From positions 1-11,707 of the forward strand of contig DATBMA010000045.1 of NCBI GenBank assembly GCA_036555105.1: a DNA stretch of 11,707 nt, written 5' to 3'. Each line of letters opens with the position of its first letter. Position 1 is the first letter of the stretch. The stretch comes from DATBMA01 sp036555105. GTDB taxonomy: Bacteria; Actinomycetota; Acidimicrobiia; Spongiisociales; ZC4RG35. Below are positions 1 through 6,942 of this stretch, in pieces. Both the position numbers and the translations under genes were made by a program. The notes under the pieces are model-generated. The model was not told the DNA's origin and searched no databases. It saw only the letters and a program-made list of their open reading frames with translations.

Positions 1-177
1 CGGGTCACTCCGCCCTGGACCGCCCTGGCGCTGCTGGCGATCGTCCCCGCACTTCGGCTGTTCAGGCGCCTGCCCGACCCCCTCGACGGACCTGGTTGGA
101 TCGCCCTGCTGGTGGCGACGTCCGCCCTGCACCTGCAAGCCGGTCTGCTGCTGGCGATCGGGGCAGCGGTGGGGTGA
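1..177 (+). CDS. C-terminal fragment of a membrane protein, possibly MenA/UbiA-family prenyltransferase
   Basis: Frame 1 is open from the window edge to TGA at 175-177, giving the last 58 residues of a protein whose start lies outside. It shows two hydrophobic stretches (around residues 6-20 and 33-57) split by a basic/acidic loop (FRRLPDPLDG). The pattern of a short helix, an LRLFRRL-type loop, a GPGWI..LVATSALHLQ segment and a final glycine/leucine-rich helix resembles the C-terminus of actinobacterial MenA (1,4-dihydroxy-2-naphthoate polyprenyltransferase, menaquinone synthesis at the membrane). That resemblance is from memory and the catalytic Asp-rich motifs are not in view, so the assignment is tentative. 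It converges on the DUF3105 gene with only 7 bp between the stop codons. Confidence 0.5.
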   Translation, partial: RVTPPWTALALLAIVPALRLFRRLPDPLDGPGWIALLVATSALHLQAGLLLAIGAAVG

Positions 178-184
178 GGGTGAC

Positions 185-802
185 TCAGCCGATGCCGGGT
201 ACGTGGTGGTCGATGCCCTCGTAGGAGCTGATGAACGTCTGCAACTCCTTGAGTCCATCGGCGTCGAGGTCGTTGAAGTAGAGCACCCTGGTCCAGGCGA
301 CTGCCGCCCCCTTATACGCCTTGCCGTCGACCGGGTTGACGATGCCCTCGTAAGGAGTGATCAGCACCCGCTTGCCGGCATTGGCGGCGAGGGTGTCGCG
401 CAAGCCCTGCAGCAGACCGTCGCACCCATCTGGGCAGTCGTACGTCAGAACGACTCCGGCGTCCTCCAGATTGTGGACGAACAGCTCAGGCTGCACCGCC
501 TCCTCGTGCTCGGTCCATTCGGCCAGGCCCCCGAAGTGCCAACCCGAGCTGGGGGGCGCGCTGTTGTACGGGGAGTGGGCTTCGTCCAGCGAGGCGAGGT
601 GAGTGTTCCCCTGGGATGCGAATTCGATGCCGGGAGGTGGCGGGCTGGTCACGACCAGCACCGCGATCACGGCGACTACCGCCGCCCCTACCCCCGCCCA
701 GATCCAGGTGGTCCGCCTTGTGTTCTTCTTCTGCTGGACCTGCTTGGCCTCGACCTTGCGAGCCTGCTGTTGTTGAAGGGCTCGCCCTTTCGGACGGGAC
801 AT
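185..802 (-). CDS. DUF3105 single-pass membrane protein
   Basis: The protein has a short cytoplasmic Gln/Lys/Arg-rich segment (QQQQ, KQVQQKKNTRR), one transmembrane helix (TTWIWAGVGAAVVAVIAVLV) and an outer domain matching DUF3105. The conserved pieces are an H-x-PYNSAPPSSGWHFGG motif and an E-x-FVHNLEDAGVVLTYDC motif. The function of DUF3105 is not established; its conserved His residues have prompted guesses of metal binding or cell-envelope roles. I chose the ATG at 802 because an AGGAG lies 12 nt upstream. A TTG at 835 would add 11 residues (MAPPKQEFFRE) but has no visible ribosome-binding site. The gene lies 72 bp (or 39 bp, if the TTG is used) downstream of the co-directional PNPOx gene and could be co-transcribed with it. 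Confidence 0.85.
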   Translation of the reverse strand: MSRPKGRALQQQQARKVEAKQVQQKKNTRRTTWIWAGVGAAVVAVIAVLVVTSPPPPGIEFASQGNTHLASLDEAHSPYNSAPPSSGWHFGGLAEWTEHEEAVQPELFVHNLEDAGVVLTYDCPDGCDGLLQGLRDTLAANAGKRVLITPYEGIVNPVDGKAYKGAAVAWTRVLYFNDLDADGLKELQTFISSYEGIDHHVPGIG

Positions 803-874
803 CTCTCGGAAGAACTCCTGCTTGGGGGGAGCCAACAGAGTACCCGCCGGGGTGAACTAGGCCGGGGTCGCGAT

Positions 875-1336
875 TCAGAGTCGCCCGGGACGCAGGCCCG
901 GAGACAATCCGGAGCCGGATCGGAACCCGGTCACTTCGATGGGGCGTACGGCGACGACGAACGGCTGCATCAGCGGCGGTACCACGCCAGGGTGACCGAG
1001 AGGCGAGCCCATGAGGCCCCGGTACTTGTGCAGAATGGCCTGAGAGACCCTGGCGTCCACGTTCGGGTCCGTCACGACGGTGGCCTCGCCCGTGACCACC
1101 ACGCTCGACCAGTGCCCTGACGAGGCGTCGTAGCGGCATATCTCCAGGCAGGCGGCCGCCTCCTTCTTGATGCAGTCCAGTCGGCGGCCTGCCGCGGTAC
1201 GGAAGTAGAAGACCTCGTCGATCACCACATACGACATCGGAGTCACGTACGGCCGGCCCTCATGGAGTACGCCGACATGGGCGATCGGAGCGTCCTCGAT
1301 CAGTTCTGCGATCTCGCCCGCGTTCAGCGACTCCAT
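875..1336 (-). CDS. PNPOx-fold (pyridoxamine 5'-phosphate oxidase family) flavin-binding-type protein
   Basis: A small split-barrel protein of about 153 residues with the pattern of the Pyridox_ox_2-like family. It opens with LNAGEIAELIEDAPIAHVGVL, then has GRPYVTPMSYVV, a YFRTAAGRRLDCI segment and SSGHWSSVVVTGEA. Members bind FMN, F420 or heme and usually act as small redox or detoxification proteins; the cofactor and substrate cannot be read here. I prefer the ATG at 1336 because it gives MESLNAGE, matching MEVLDAGE in the paralogue at 2825. A GTG at 1366 would add ten residues; neither start has a clear Shine-Dalgarno. It is transcribed divergently from the multicopper oxidase operon, which contains a second member of the same family, so the two probably share a regulatory region. 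Confidence 0.85.
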   Translation of the reverse strand: MESLNAGEIAELIEDAPIAHVGVLHEGRPYVTPMSYVVIDEVFYFRTAAGRRLDCIKKEAAACLEICRYDASSGHWSSVVVTGEATVVTDPNVDARVSQAILHKYRGLMGSPLGHPGVVPPLMQPFVVAVRPIEVTGFRSGSGLSPGLRPGRL

Positions 1337-1379
1337 ACGACAACCATGAGGCTCGGGCTTCACCACCGCCAGGGCCGAA

Positions 1380-1429
1380 GGTCATCGATAGATATGCCGG
1401 TGACCAAAGTCCCGCCGGAATGGGTCACC
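1380..1429. promoter_or_regulatory. Divergent regulatory region with DosR-like box and three GGTCA half-sites
   Basis: This lies between the divergent PNPOx and multicopper oxidase genes. GTGACCAAAGTCCC at 1400-1413 differs at two positions from the mycobacterial DosR/DevR core GGGACTWWAGTCCC. Overlapping it are GGTCA at 1380-1384, TGACC at 1401-1405 and GGTCA at 1423-1427, alternating in orientation and spaced 21-22 bp apart. The last two extend to the inverted pair GGTGACC (1399-1405) and GGTCACC (1423-1429). An A/T-rich patch on the minus strand (TATCTAT, about 1388-1394) could be the -10 of the PNPOx gene. The sequence matches are direct; regulator identity is inference, since no dosR gene is in the window. 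Confidence 0.4.
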
Positions 1430-1463
1430 CTCCCCCGTCCCTGGCCGGCTCTCCGTCTCAGAC

Positions 1464-2828
1464 TTGGGGAGAGAAGGAGAAAACCTGCCCGCACCAACCG
1501 ACCCCCCTGTCAGCCGCGTCTTCGATCGCTCGATATGGCTCCTGTCCTTGATGGGCGTCCTGGTCCTGGCCCTGGCGGTGATCGCCGCCGCCCGGCCCGC
1601 CTCCTTCTCGGCCGACCCTCAGAAGACAGAGCTCGAGCTGGAACTGCACGAGTTCGGGATCCACGGAGATCTGGCAGCACCAATTGGCCAGGTTTCCCTC
1701 CACGTGACCAACTCCGGCACCATGGTCCACAACGTCTCCTTGGAGGGCGGACCGTCCACTCCCGACCTCAACCCTGGTGAAGAGGCAAACCTCGATCTTG
1801 GCCCGCTGGATGCCGGGGTCTACACGCTCTTCTGCTCCATCGCCGGGCACCGCGAGTCGGGGATGGAGGCCCAGCTGGTGGTCGGGCAGGCGGCCGCTGG
1901 TGGCCAGGAAGAAGAAATGACCGCCGAGCAGATGGACCGGATGATGCTCGACTCGATGGAGGCCTACCCGGTGGAGACGAATGGGCACGGAAACCTGCCG
2001 CTCGAGCCGACCGTTGCCGAAGACGGCGCCAAGGAGTTCGAACTGGTGGCCGCGGTTACCCCATGGGAGGTGGCTCCCGGCGAGGTGGTCGACGCCTGGA
2101 CCTACAACGGGACCGCCCCAGGGCCGCTGCTGAGAGTGGACCTCGGCGATCTGGTAAGGATCAAGGTGACCAACAACACGGAGCTGTCGACCGACATCCA
2201 CTTACATGGCGTCTCGCTCCCCAACGAGATGGACGGGGTGTCACCGATCACCCAAGACCCGATCGAGCCGGGCCAGACCTTTACCTACGAGTTCATGGCA
2301 GAGAAACCAACGATTGCGATGTATCACGCCCATCTGCACAGCCAGGTCAGTGTGCCGAACGGGATGTTCGGTGCCTTCATCATCGATCCCGTGCCGACGC
2401 CGGCGGGGACCACAGTCGCCGGAGTGGACATCCCGGTCAACCTCGAGGTCGCCCAGGAGATCCCCATGGTGCTCAACGACGCCGGCGTGATCGGCTTCAG
2501 CCTCAACGGCAAATCCTTCCCTGCCACCGAGCCCGTTGTCGCGAATCTGGGCGACTGGATCGTCGTCCACTACTTCAACGAGGGGTTGCAGATCCACCCG
2601 ATGCATGCGCACCAGTTCCCACAATTGGTCTACGCCAAGGACGGCATACCGCTCGACCAGCCCTACTGGGCCGACACCCTGGCCATCGCCCCAGGCGAGC
2701 GCTACTCGGTCCTGATGCATCTAGACCGGCCAGGAGTGTGGGTGTGGCACTGCCACATCCTCAACCATGTAGAGAAGGAGACCGGAATGTTCGGAATGGT
2801 CACCGCCATCATTGTCCAGCAGCCATGA
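1464..2828 (+). CDS. Membrane-anchored cupredoxin fused to a two-domain multicopper oxidase
   Basis: A 454-residue copper protein with a short N-terminus and one hydrophobic anchor or signal helix (residues 25-43). It carries a plastocyanin-like domain (about 55-140) with a complete type 1 site: His89, Cys124, His129, Met134. Two further cupredoxin domains follow (about 190-310 and 325-452) holding the oxidase ligands: H246-L-H248, H288-A-H290, H378-P-M-H381-A-H383 and H429-C430-H431 with H435 and M442. All eight type 2/3 His are present, and the oxidase type 1 site is in the last domain, as in small laccase-type (type B) two-domain enzymes. The extra domain makes it about 100 residues longer than a small laccase. 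It probably couples oxidation of an unknown donor (phenolic, metal or quinol) to O2 reduction outside the membrane, with the N-terminal cupredoxin as electron relay. The start is uncertain: TTG at 1464, or CTG at 1485 after an AAGGAG. It heads an operon with PNPOx and ppdK. Confidence 0.88.
   Translation: MGREGENLPAPTDPPVSRVFDRSIWLLSLMGVLVLALAVIAAARPASFSADPQKTELELELHEFGIHGDLAAPIGQVSLHVTNSGTMVHNVSLEGGPSTPDLNPGEEANLDLGPLDAGVYTLFCSIAGHRESGMEAQLVVGQAAAGGQEEEMTAEQMDRMMLDSMEAYPVETNGHGNLPLEPTVAEDGAKEFELVAAVTPWEVAPGEVVDAWTYNGTAPGPLLRVDLGDLVRIKVTNNTELSTDIHLHGVSLPNEMDGVSPITQDPIEPGQTFTYEFMAEKPTIAMYHAHLHSQVSVPNGMFGAFIIDPVPTPAGTTVAGVDIPVNLEVAQEIPMVLNDAGVIGFSLNGKSFPATEPVVANLGDWIVVHYFNEGLQIHPMHAHQFPQLVYAKDGIPLDQPYWADTLAIAPGERYSVLMHLDRPGVWVWHCHILNHVEKETGMFGMVTAIIVQQP
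1474..1479 (+). promoter_or_regulatory. Shine-Dalgarno-like AAGGAG inside the nominal start of the multicopper oxidase
   Basis: AAGGAG lies 5 nt upstream of an in-frame CTG at 1485-1487. The nearest standard start, TTG at 1464, lies upstream of this site and has no ribosome-binding site of its own. The next ATG (1551) falls within the membrane anchor. The arrangement suggests translation may start at the CTG. Confidence 0.35.
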
Positions 2829-3271
2829 GCAGCCACGATCACCCACGCGATCACGCCGGGATGGAGGTGCTCGACGCCGGTGAGTGCAGACTGCTCCTCG
2901 CTGCCAACCGCATCGGCCGCGTCGCTTTCCAGGAGAACGGGGAGGTGATGATCTTCCCTGTCACCTACTCCTTTCATTCCTCGCGGGTCTGCTTCCGGTC
3001 GGCGGTGGGGGCCAAACTCGATGCCGCCCTCGAGCAATCGCCGGTCGCATTCGAAATCGACGGCTGGGACGAAAACAGCACAACCGGATGGAGCGTGGTG
3101 GTGAAAGGGCGGCTGGCCGAGGTGTCCGACGAGGAAGTGGTGGCTGGCCTGGAAGAGCACGGAGCGCCGTCGTGGCTCTCGTCTGAGCGAGAAATGCGCT
3201 GGGTGGAGGTGATCGCCGAGGAGATGAGCGGTCGCAAGCTGCCGGGCTCTGCCGACCGCCCCTCCGACTGA
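2825..3271 (+). CDS. PNPOx-fold protein with His-rich N-terminus
   Basis: A 148-residue protein of the same split-barrel family as the gene at 875. It has MEVLDAGECRLLLAANRIGRVAF, then FPVTYSF, a VCFRSAVGAKLDAAL segment and TTGWSVVVKGRLAEV, followed by a helical C-terminus ending in a polar tail. The first 13 residues are His-rich (SSHDHPRDHAG) and precede the domain. The ATG overlaps the oxidase stop as ATGA, indicating translational coupling; an internal ATG at 2861 would give only the core domain. Family members bind flavin or F420 or heme and carry out small redox reactions. The His tail next to a copper oxidase could bind metal, but that is speculation. The ppdK gene begins 15 bp downstream. 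Confidence 0.85.
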   Translation: MSSHDHPRDHAGMEVLDAGECRLLLAANRIGRVAFQENGEVMIFPVTYSFHSSRVCFRSAVGAKLDAALEQSPVAFEIDGWDENSTTGWSVVVKGRLAEVSDEEVVAGLEEHGAPSWLSSEREMRWVEVIAEEMSGRKLPGSADRPSD

Positions 3272-3286
3272 TACCGTCGTCTGCGG

Positions 3287-5929
3287 ATGGCCTACGTCCA
3301 CGACTTCGGCGAAGGCGACGCCTCCCGCCGCGACCTCCTGGGCGGCAAGGGCGCGGGCCTGGCCGAGATGACCCAACTCGGCCTGGCAGTTCCGCCCGGA
3401 TTCACAATCACCACCGAGGCGTGCCGGGAGTTCATGGCAACCGGGCAAGTCCCGGATGGGCTCTGGGCAGAGGTGGACAGGGCAATGGCGCGCCTCGAGA
3501 GCGCATCCGGTCGAACCTTCGGGAAAGGCCCACAGCCGTTGCTGATTTCGGTGCGATCGGGAGCGGCGTTCTCGATGCCGGGGATGATGGACACCATCCT
3601 CAACCTCGGAATCAACGACCAGGTGGTGACGGAGCTCGGCGCCTGGAGTGGGGACGAGCACTTCGCCTGGGATGCCTACAGACGCTTCGCCCAGATGTAC
3701 GGCGAGGTGGTCCTCGGGGTCGACGAGCGCCATTTCCAAGAGGTCCTGGAAGACCTCCGGGCCGGGCGGAGGGCCGCCAGCGACGCCGACCTGACGACCA
3801 AGGACCTGCAGCACGCCTGCCGCCGGTTCCAGACGATCATCAACGGGCGATCCGGGCAGCCCCTGCCGCCCGACCCCGAAATGCAGTTGCGGGAGGCGAT
3901 CACCGCGGTGTTCGCATCGTGGGGGAACGAGAGGGCATTTCGGTATCGGCGGCTCCACGACATCCCCGACCACCTCGGCACGGCCGCCAACATCCAGATG
4001 ATGGTCTTTGGTGATCTCGGCACCAACTCAGGCACCGGCGTCTGTTTCACCCGTGACCCCGGCAGCGGAGAGCGTCGCCCCTACGGCGACTACCTGCCAA
4101 GGGCGCAAGGTGAGGATGTCGTCGCCGGGATCCGCAACACGCTCACTCTCGACGAGCTCGCCCCGCTCCACCCGGCCTGTCACGAGCAGCTGCTGGCGGT
4201 GATGGAAGGGCTCGAGAAGCACTTCCGCGACATGTGCGACATCGAGTTCACGATCGAACGGGACCGGCTGTGGATCCTGCAGACCAGGGCTGGCAAGCGG
4301 ACAGCCGGCGCGGCAGTGCGAATCGCGGTCGACATGGCGGAGGAAGGGCTCATCAGCCGGCGCGAGGCGGTGAACCGGGTCGACCCAGCTTCGCTCGAGC
4401 AACTCGAGCGACCCCGCATCGACGACAACGCCCGGCCCATGCCTCTCGCTACCGGGGTCGCGGCCAGCCCGGGCGCCGCCTCAGGACGGGCGGTGTTCGA
4501 CGCCGACCGGGCCGACGCCATGGCCAGGGACGGCGAGAAGTTGATCCTGGTCAGGGCGGAGACCACCCCCGAGGACATCCATGGGATGGCCGCCGCCCAG
4601 GGCATCCTCACCAGCCAAGGGGGGAAGACCAGCCATGCAGCAGTCGTGGCCCGAGGCATGGGCAAGCCAGCGGTGACCGGGGCGGCTGCCATGCGGGTCG
4701 ACGCAAATGCCAAGGTGGCCCACATCGACGGAGTGACGATCCGGGAAGGAGATGTCATCACCATCGATGGCACCACCGGCCGGATCTTCAACGGGCTGGC
4801 CCCCATGGTGGAGCCGCGACCCATCGATCAGCTCGAGCAGCTGTTGGCGTGGGCTGACGAGATCCGCTCGCTTGGCGTGCGCGCCAACGCCGACACCGTC
4901 GCTGATGCAAAGAAGGCAAGAGCCGCAGGAGCGGAAGGGATCGGACTTGCCCGAACGGAGCACATGTTCATGGGCGAGAGACTTCGCATCGTCCAGCGCA
5001 TCATCCTCTCCGATGATCCGGCGGAGCGGGCAGCCGCGCTGCAGGACTTGATGCACCAGCAGGTCGAAGACTTCCAGGGCCTGCTGGTCGCAATGGACGG
5101 CCTGCCCGTCATCATCCGCCTGCTCGACCCTCCCCTGCACGAGTTCCTCCCCTCTCGCTTCGAGCTCGAACAGGAGATGGTCCAGCGCCTGCGGCTCGGC
5201 CGCGAGATCGCCGACCTCGAGCGGATGTCGGCCCAGGTGGCGCGGTGGGAGGAGGACAACCCCATGTTGGGCCTGCGAGGGGTGAGATTGGGTCTGATCG
5301 TCTCCGACCTCTACCGGATGCAGACCCAGGCGGCCCTCGAAGCCGTTACACGACAGCTCCGGGCGGGAGCCGATCCCAAGCTCGAGATCATGATCCCCCT
5401 GGTGGTGACGGTCGAGGAGCTGGTCAGGATGAGGGCAATGATCGAGGAGGAGATACGGCGCAAGGAGGCCGAAACCGGCCTGCAGCTGCACGTCCTCATC
5501 GGCACGATGATCGAGCTGCCCAGAGCCGCCCTCACCGCGGGCGAGATTGCAGGCGCCGCCGACTTCTTCTCCTTCGGGACAAATGACCTCACCCAGATGA
5601 CCTACGGGCTATCGCGAGACGACGCCGAGGCCCTCTTCCTCCGTCAGTACCTGGAGGAGGGTCTCCTCGAGCACAACCCCTTCCAGACCCTCGACCGCCA
5701 GGGAGTCGGGCGGCTGATCAAGGTGGCGGTGAAGGAGGGACGCGAGGCCAACCCAGGCCTCGAGGTCGGTGTCTGCGGCGAGCACGGAGGAGACCCGGCC
5801 AGCATTGCCTTCTGCCGCGAGTCCGGGCTCGACTACGTGTCGGCCAGCCCACCGAGGGTGCGGGTTGCCCGGCTGGCGGCCGCCCAGGCCGAGCTGTCCG
5901 GCGACACCGGGTCGCCCGTCGACCGTTGA
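3287..5929 (+). CDS. ppdK: Pyruvate, phosphate dikinase
   Basis: An 880-residue enzyme of normal family length that interconverts pyruvate + ATP + Pi with PEP + AMP + PPi in the cytoplasm. The N-terminal ATP-grasp part has LLGGKGAGLAEM, SVRSGAAFSMPGMMDTILNL and GTNSGTGVCFTRDP. The swivelling phosphohistidine domain has GGKTSHAAVVARGMG with the catalytic His at residue 450. The C-terminal PEP/pyruvate TIM barrel has GTMIELPRAAL, FFSFGTNDLTQMTYGLSRDD and GVCGEHGGD with the catalytic Cys at residue 830. The ATG at 3287 gives the usual MAYVHDFGEGD opening. It follows the PNPOx gene by 15 bp, so it is probably the third gene of the oxidase operon. Pairing PPDK with redox genes fits PEP/pyruvate balancing or pyrophosphate-linked energy metabolism under low oxygen, but that is inference. 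It ends 1 bp from the converging MeaB-like gene. Confidence 0.97.
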   Translation: MAYVHDFGEGDASRRDLLGGKGAGLAEMTQLGLAVPPGFTITTEACREFMATGQVPDGLWAEVDRAMARLESASGRTFGKGPQPLLISVRSGAAFSMPGMMDTILNLGINDQVVTELGAWSGDEHFAWDAYRRFAQMYGEVVLGVDERHFQEVLEDLRAGRRAASDADLTTKDLQHACRRFQTIINGRSGQPLPPDPEMQLREAITAVFASWGNERAFRYRRLHDIPDHLGTAANIQMMVFGDLGTNSGTGVCFTRDPGSGERRPYGDYLPRAQGEDVVAGIRNTLTLDELAPLHPACHEQLLAVMEGLEKHFRDMCDIEFTIERDRLWILQTRAGKRTAGAAVRIAVDMAEEGLISRREAVNRVDPASLEQLERPRIDDNARPMPLATGVAASPGAASGRAVFDADRADAMARDGEKLILVRAETTPEDIHGMAAAQGILTSQGGKTSHAAVVARGMGKPAVTGAAAMRVDANAKVAHIDGVTIREGDVITIDGTTGRIFNGLAPMVEPRPIDQLEQLLAWADEIRSLGVRANADTVADAKKARAAGAEGIGLARTEHMFMGERLRIVQRIILSDDPAERAAALQDLMHQQVEDFQGLLVAMDGLPVIIRLLDPPLHEFLPSRFELEQEMVQRLRLGREIADLERMSAQVARWEEDNPMLGLRGVRLGLIVSDLYRMQTQAALEAVTRQLRAGADPKLEIMIPLVVTVEELVRMRAMIEEEIRRKEAETGLQLHVLIGTMIELPRAALTAGEIAGAADFFSFGTNDLTQMTYGLSRDDAEALFLRQYLEEGLLEHNPFQTLDRQGVGRLIKVAVKEGREANPGLEVGVCGEHGGDPASIAFCRESGLDYVSASPPRVRVARLAAAQAELSGDTGSPVDR

Positions 5930-5930
5930 A

Positions 5931-6632
5931 TCAGCTGCGAGGGCGGCGCTCCTCGATGGCTGCCCACAACTCGTCGACCCCATGGCCCGACGTGGCGACC
6001 GTCATCAAGACCGGCCTCGGGTTGGGAAGCCCTCCGTCGATCTCCTCGAGCAGGGAGCGGGCCCGGGTCGCTCCATCCCGATCTGAGTGGTTCACACAGA
6101 GAATGTCCGCCACCTCGAGCACTCCGGCCTTGAGCGCCTGAACGTCATCTCCCTGCAGCGGTGTCAGCACCAGGACCATGGTGTCGACCATGCCACGCAC
6201 CGACGTCTCCCCCTGACCAACTCCGATCGTTTCGACCAGCACTGGATCAAATCCAGCCAACGACGCGGCCGTGATCACATGGTCGAGACCGGAAGCCATC
6301 CCCCCAGGAGAGCTGCGGCCCGCCATCGACCTGATGAACACGTCCTCCCTTCCGGCGTGATCCTGCATCCTGATCCTGTCGCCCAGCAGAGCTCCACCGG
6401 TCAGCGGACTGGTCGGGTCGACCGCGATCACTGCCGGGCGGTGACCGGAGGCGAGTGCGCGTTCTATGAGCTGGCCAAGCAGCGTGCTCTTGCCGGCGCC
6501 AGGAGGTCCGGTCAGCCCAACCCTGTGGGCAGGCGGGGCCGGAGCCGAGGAGAGGGCGGCAATTGCATCGCTCGATCCCAGTTCGAGCAGCGATACGAAT
6601 CGGCCGAGACTGCGCCGATCGCCTTCGACCAG
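5931..6632 (-). CDS. Short MeaB/ArgK-like GTPase with non-standard start and altered G4 motif
   Basis: A SIMIBI-class GTPase related to MeaB, the chaperone that protects and reloads B12-dependent methylmalonyl-CoA mutase. Visible are GDRRSLGRFVSLLE (the MeaB N-terminal helix), P-loop GPPGAGKST, VIAVDPTSPLTGGALLGDRIRM, SMAGRSSPGG and the switch VETIGVGQGE. The G4 position, normally NKxD, reads NHSD. The protein ends right after ELWAAIEERRPRS, so it lacks the roughly 50-residue C-terminal dimerisation region of MeaB (about 330 aa in other species). The frame is open up to 6734 (TGA at 6735-6737) but contains no ATG, GTG or TTG before the P-loop. The first standard start, GTG at 6431, would delete the P-loop. 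I place the start at the CTG at 6630-6632, which gives about 233 residues. It lies 31 bp after nifU and is probably co-transcribed with it. Confidence 0.8.
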   Translation of the reverse strand: MVEGDRRSLGRFVSLLELGSSDAIAALSSAPAPPAHRVGLTGPPGAGKSTLLGQLIERALASGHRPAVIAVDPTSPLTGGALLGDRIRMQDHAGREDVFIRSMAGRSSPGGMASGLDHVITAASLAGFDPVLVETIGVGQGETSVRGMVDTMVLVLTPLQGDDVQALKAGVLEVADILCVNHSDRDGATRARSLLEEIDGGLPNPRPVLMTVATSGHGVDELWAAIEERRPRS

Positions 6633-6663
6633 GCCGCGTAGTAGTTGGGCCGCAGTCGGGGAA

Positions 6664-6933
6664 TCAGGCGGCGTTGACGACTTCCACCCCCGGCACCCGG
6701 TCCTTGAGGATCCGCTCGATACCGGCTGTGAGAGTCATGGTCGAGAGCGGGCAGCCTCCACAGGCACCGACCAACTGGAGATTGACGGTTCCGCCCTCGA
6801 CGGAGGTGAGGATGACGTCGCCGCCGTCCATTTGAATGGCGGGGCGGATGTACTCGAGGGCCTCCTCGAGCTGGCCGAGGTCGATGGGGGCAGCTGATTC
6901 GGCCGCGGTCGTTTCGGTCATCGCATCATCCAT
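6664..6933 (-). CDS. NifU C-terminal-domain (Nfu-type) Fe-S scaffold protein
   Basis: An 89-residue protein made of a short acidic/Thr-rich lead and a single Nfu domain. It reads LEEALEYIRPAIQMDGGDVILTSVEGG, then LQLVGACGGCPLSTMTL with the CxxC cluster-binding pair, and ends IERILKDRVPGVEVVNAA. Such proteins hold and deliver 4Fe-4S clusters to apoproteins in the cytoplasm. It has only the Nfu domain, with neither the IscU-like N-terminal domain of full NifU nor the A-type domain of NfuA. The ATG at 6933 is chosen because a promoter lies just upstream; an ATG at 6921 is an alternative. No Shine-Dalgarno is visible, consistent with a nearly leaderless transcript. The MeaB-like GTPase is the next gene in the same direction. 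Confidence 0.93.
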   Translation of the reverse strand: MDDAMTETTAAESAAPIDLGQLEEALEYIRPAIQMDGGDVILTSVEGGTVNLQLVGACGGCPLSTMTLTAGIERILKDRVPGVEVVNAA

Positions 6934-6942
6934 GTTCAGTTC

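Noticed and set aside
1464..2828. Copper nitrite reductase (NirK)
   Set aside because: The last domain carries the HCH triplet and the full set of eight type 2/3 His ligands of an oxygen-reducing oxidase, and the type 1 site of the catalytic pair is in the final domain, unlike NirK.
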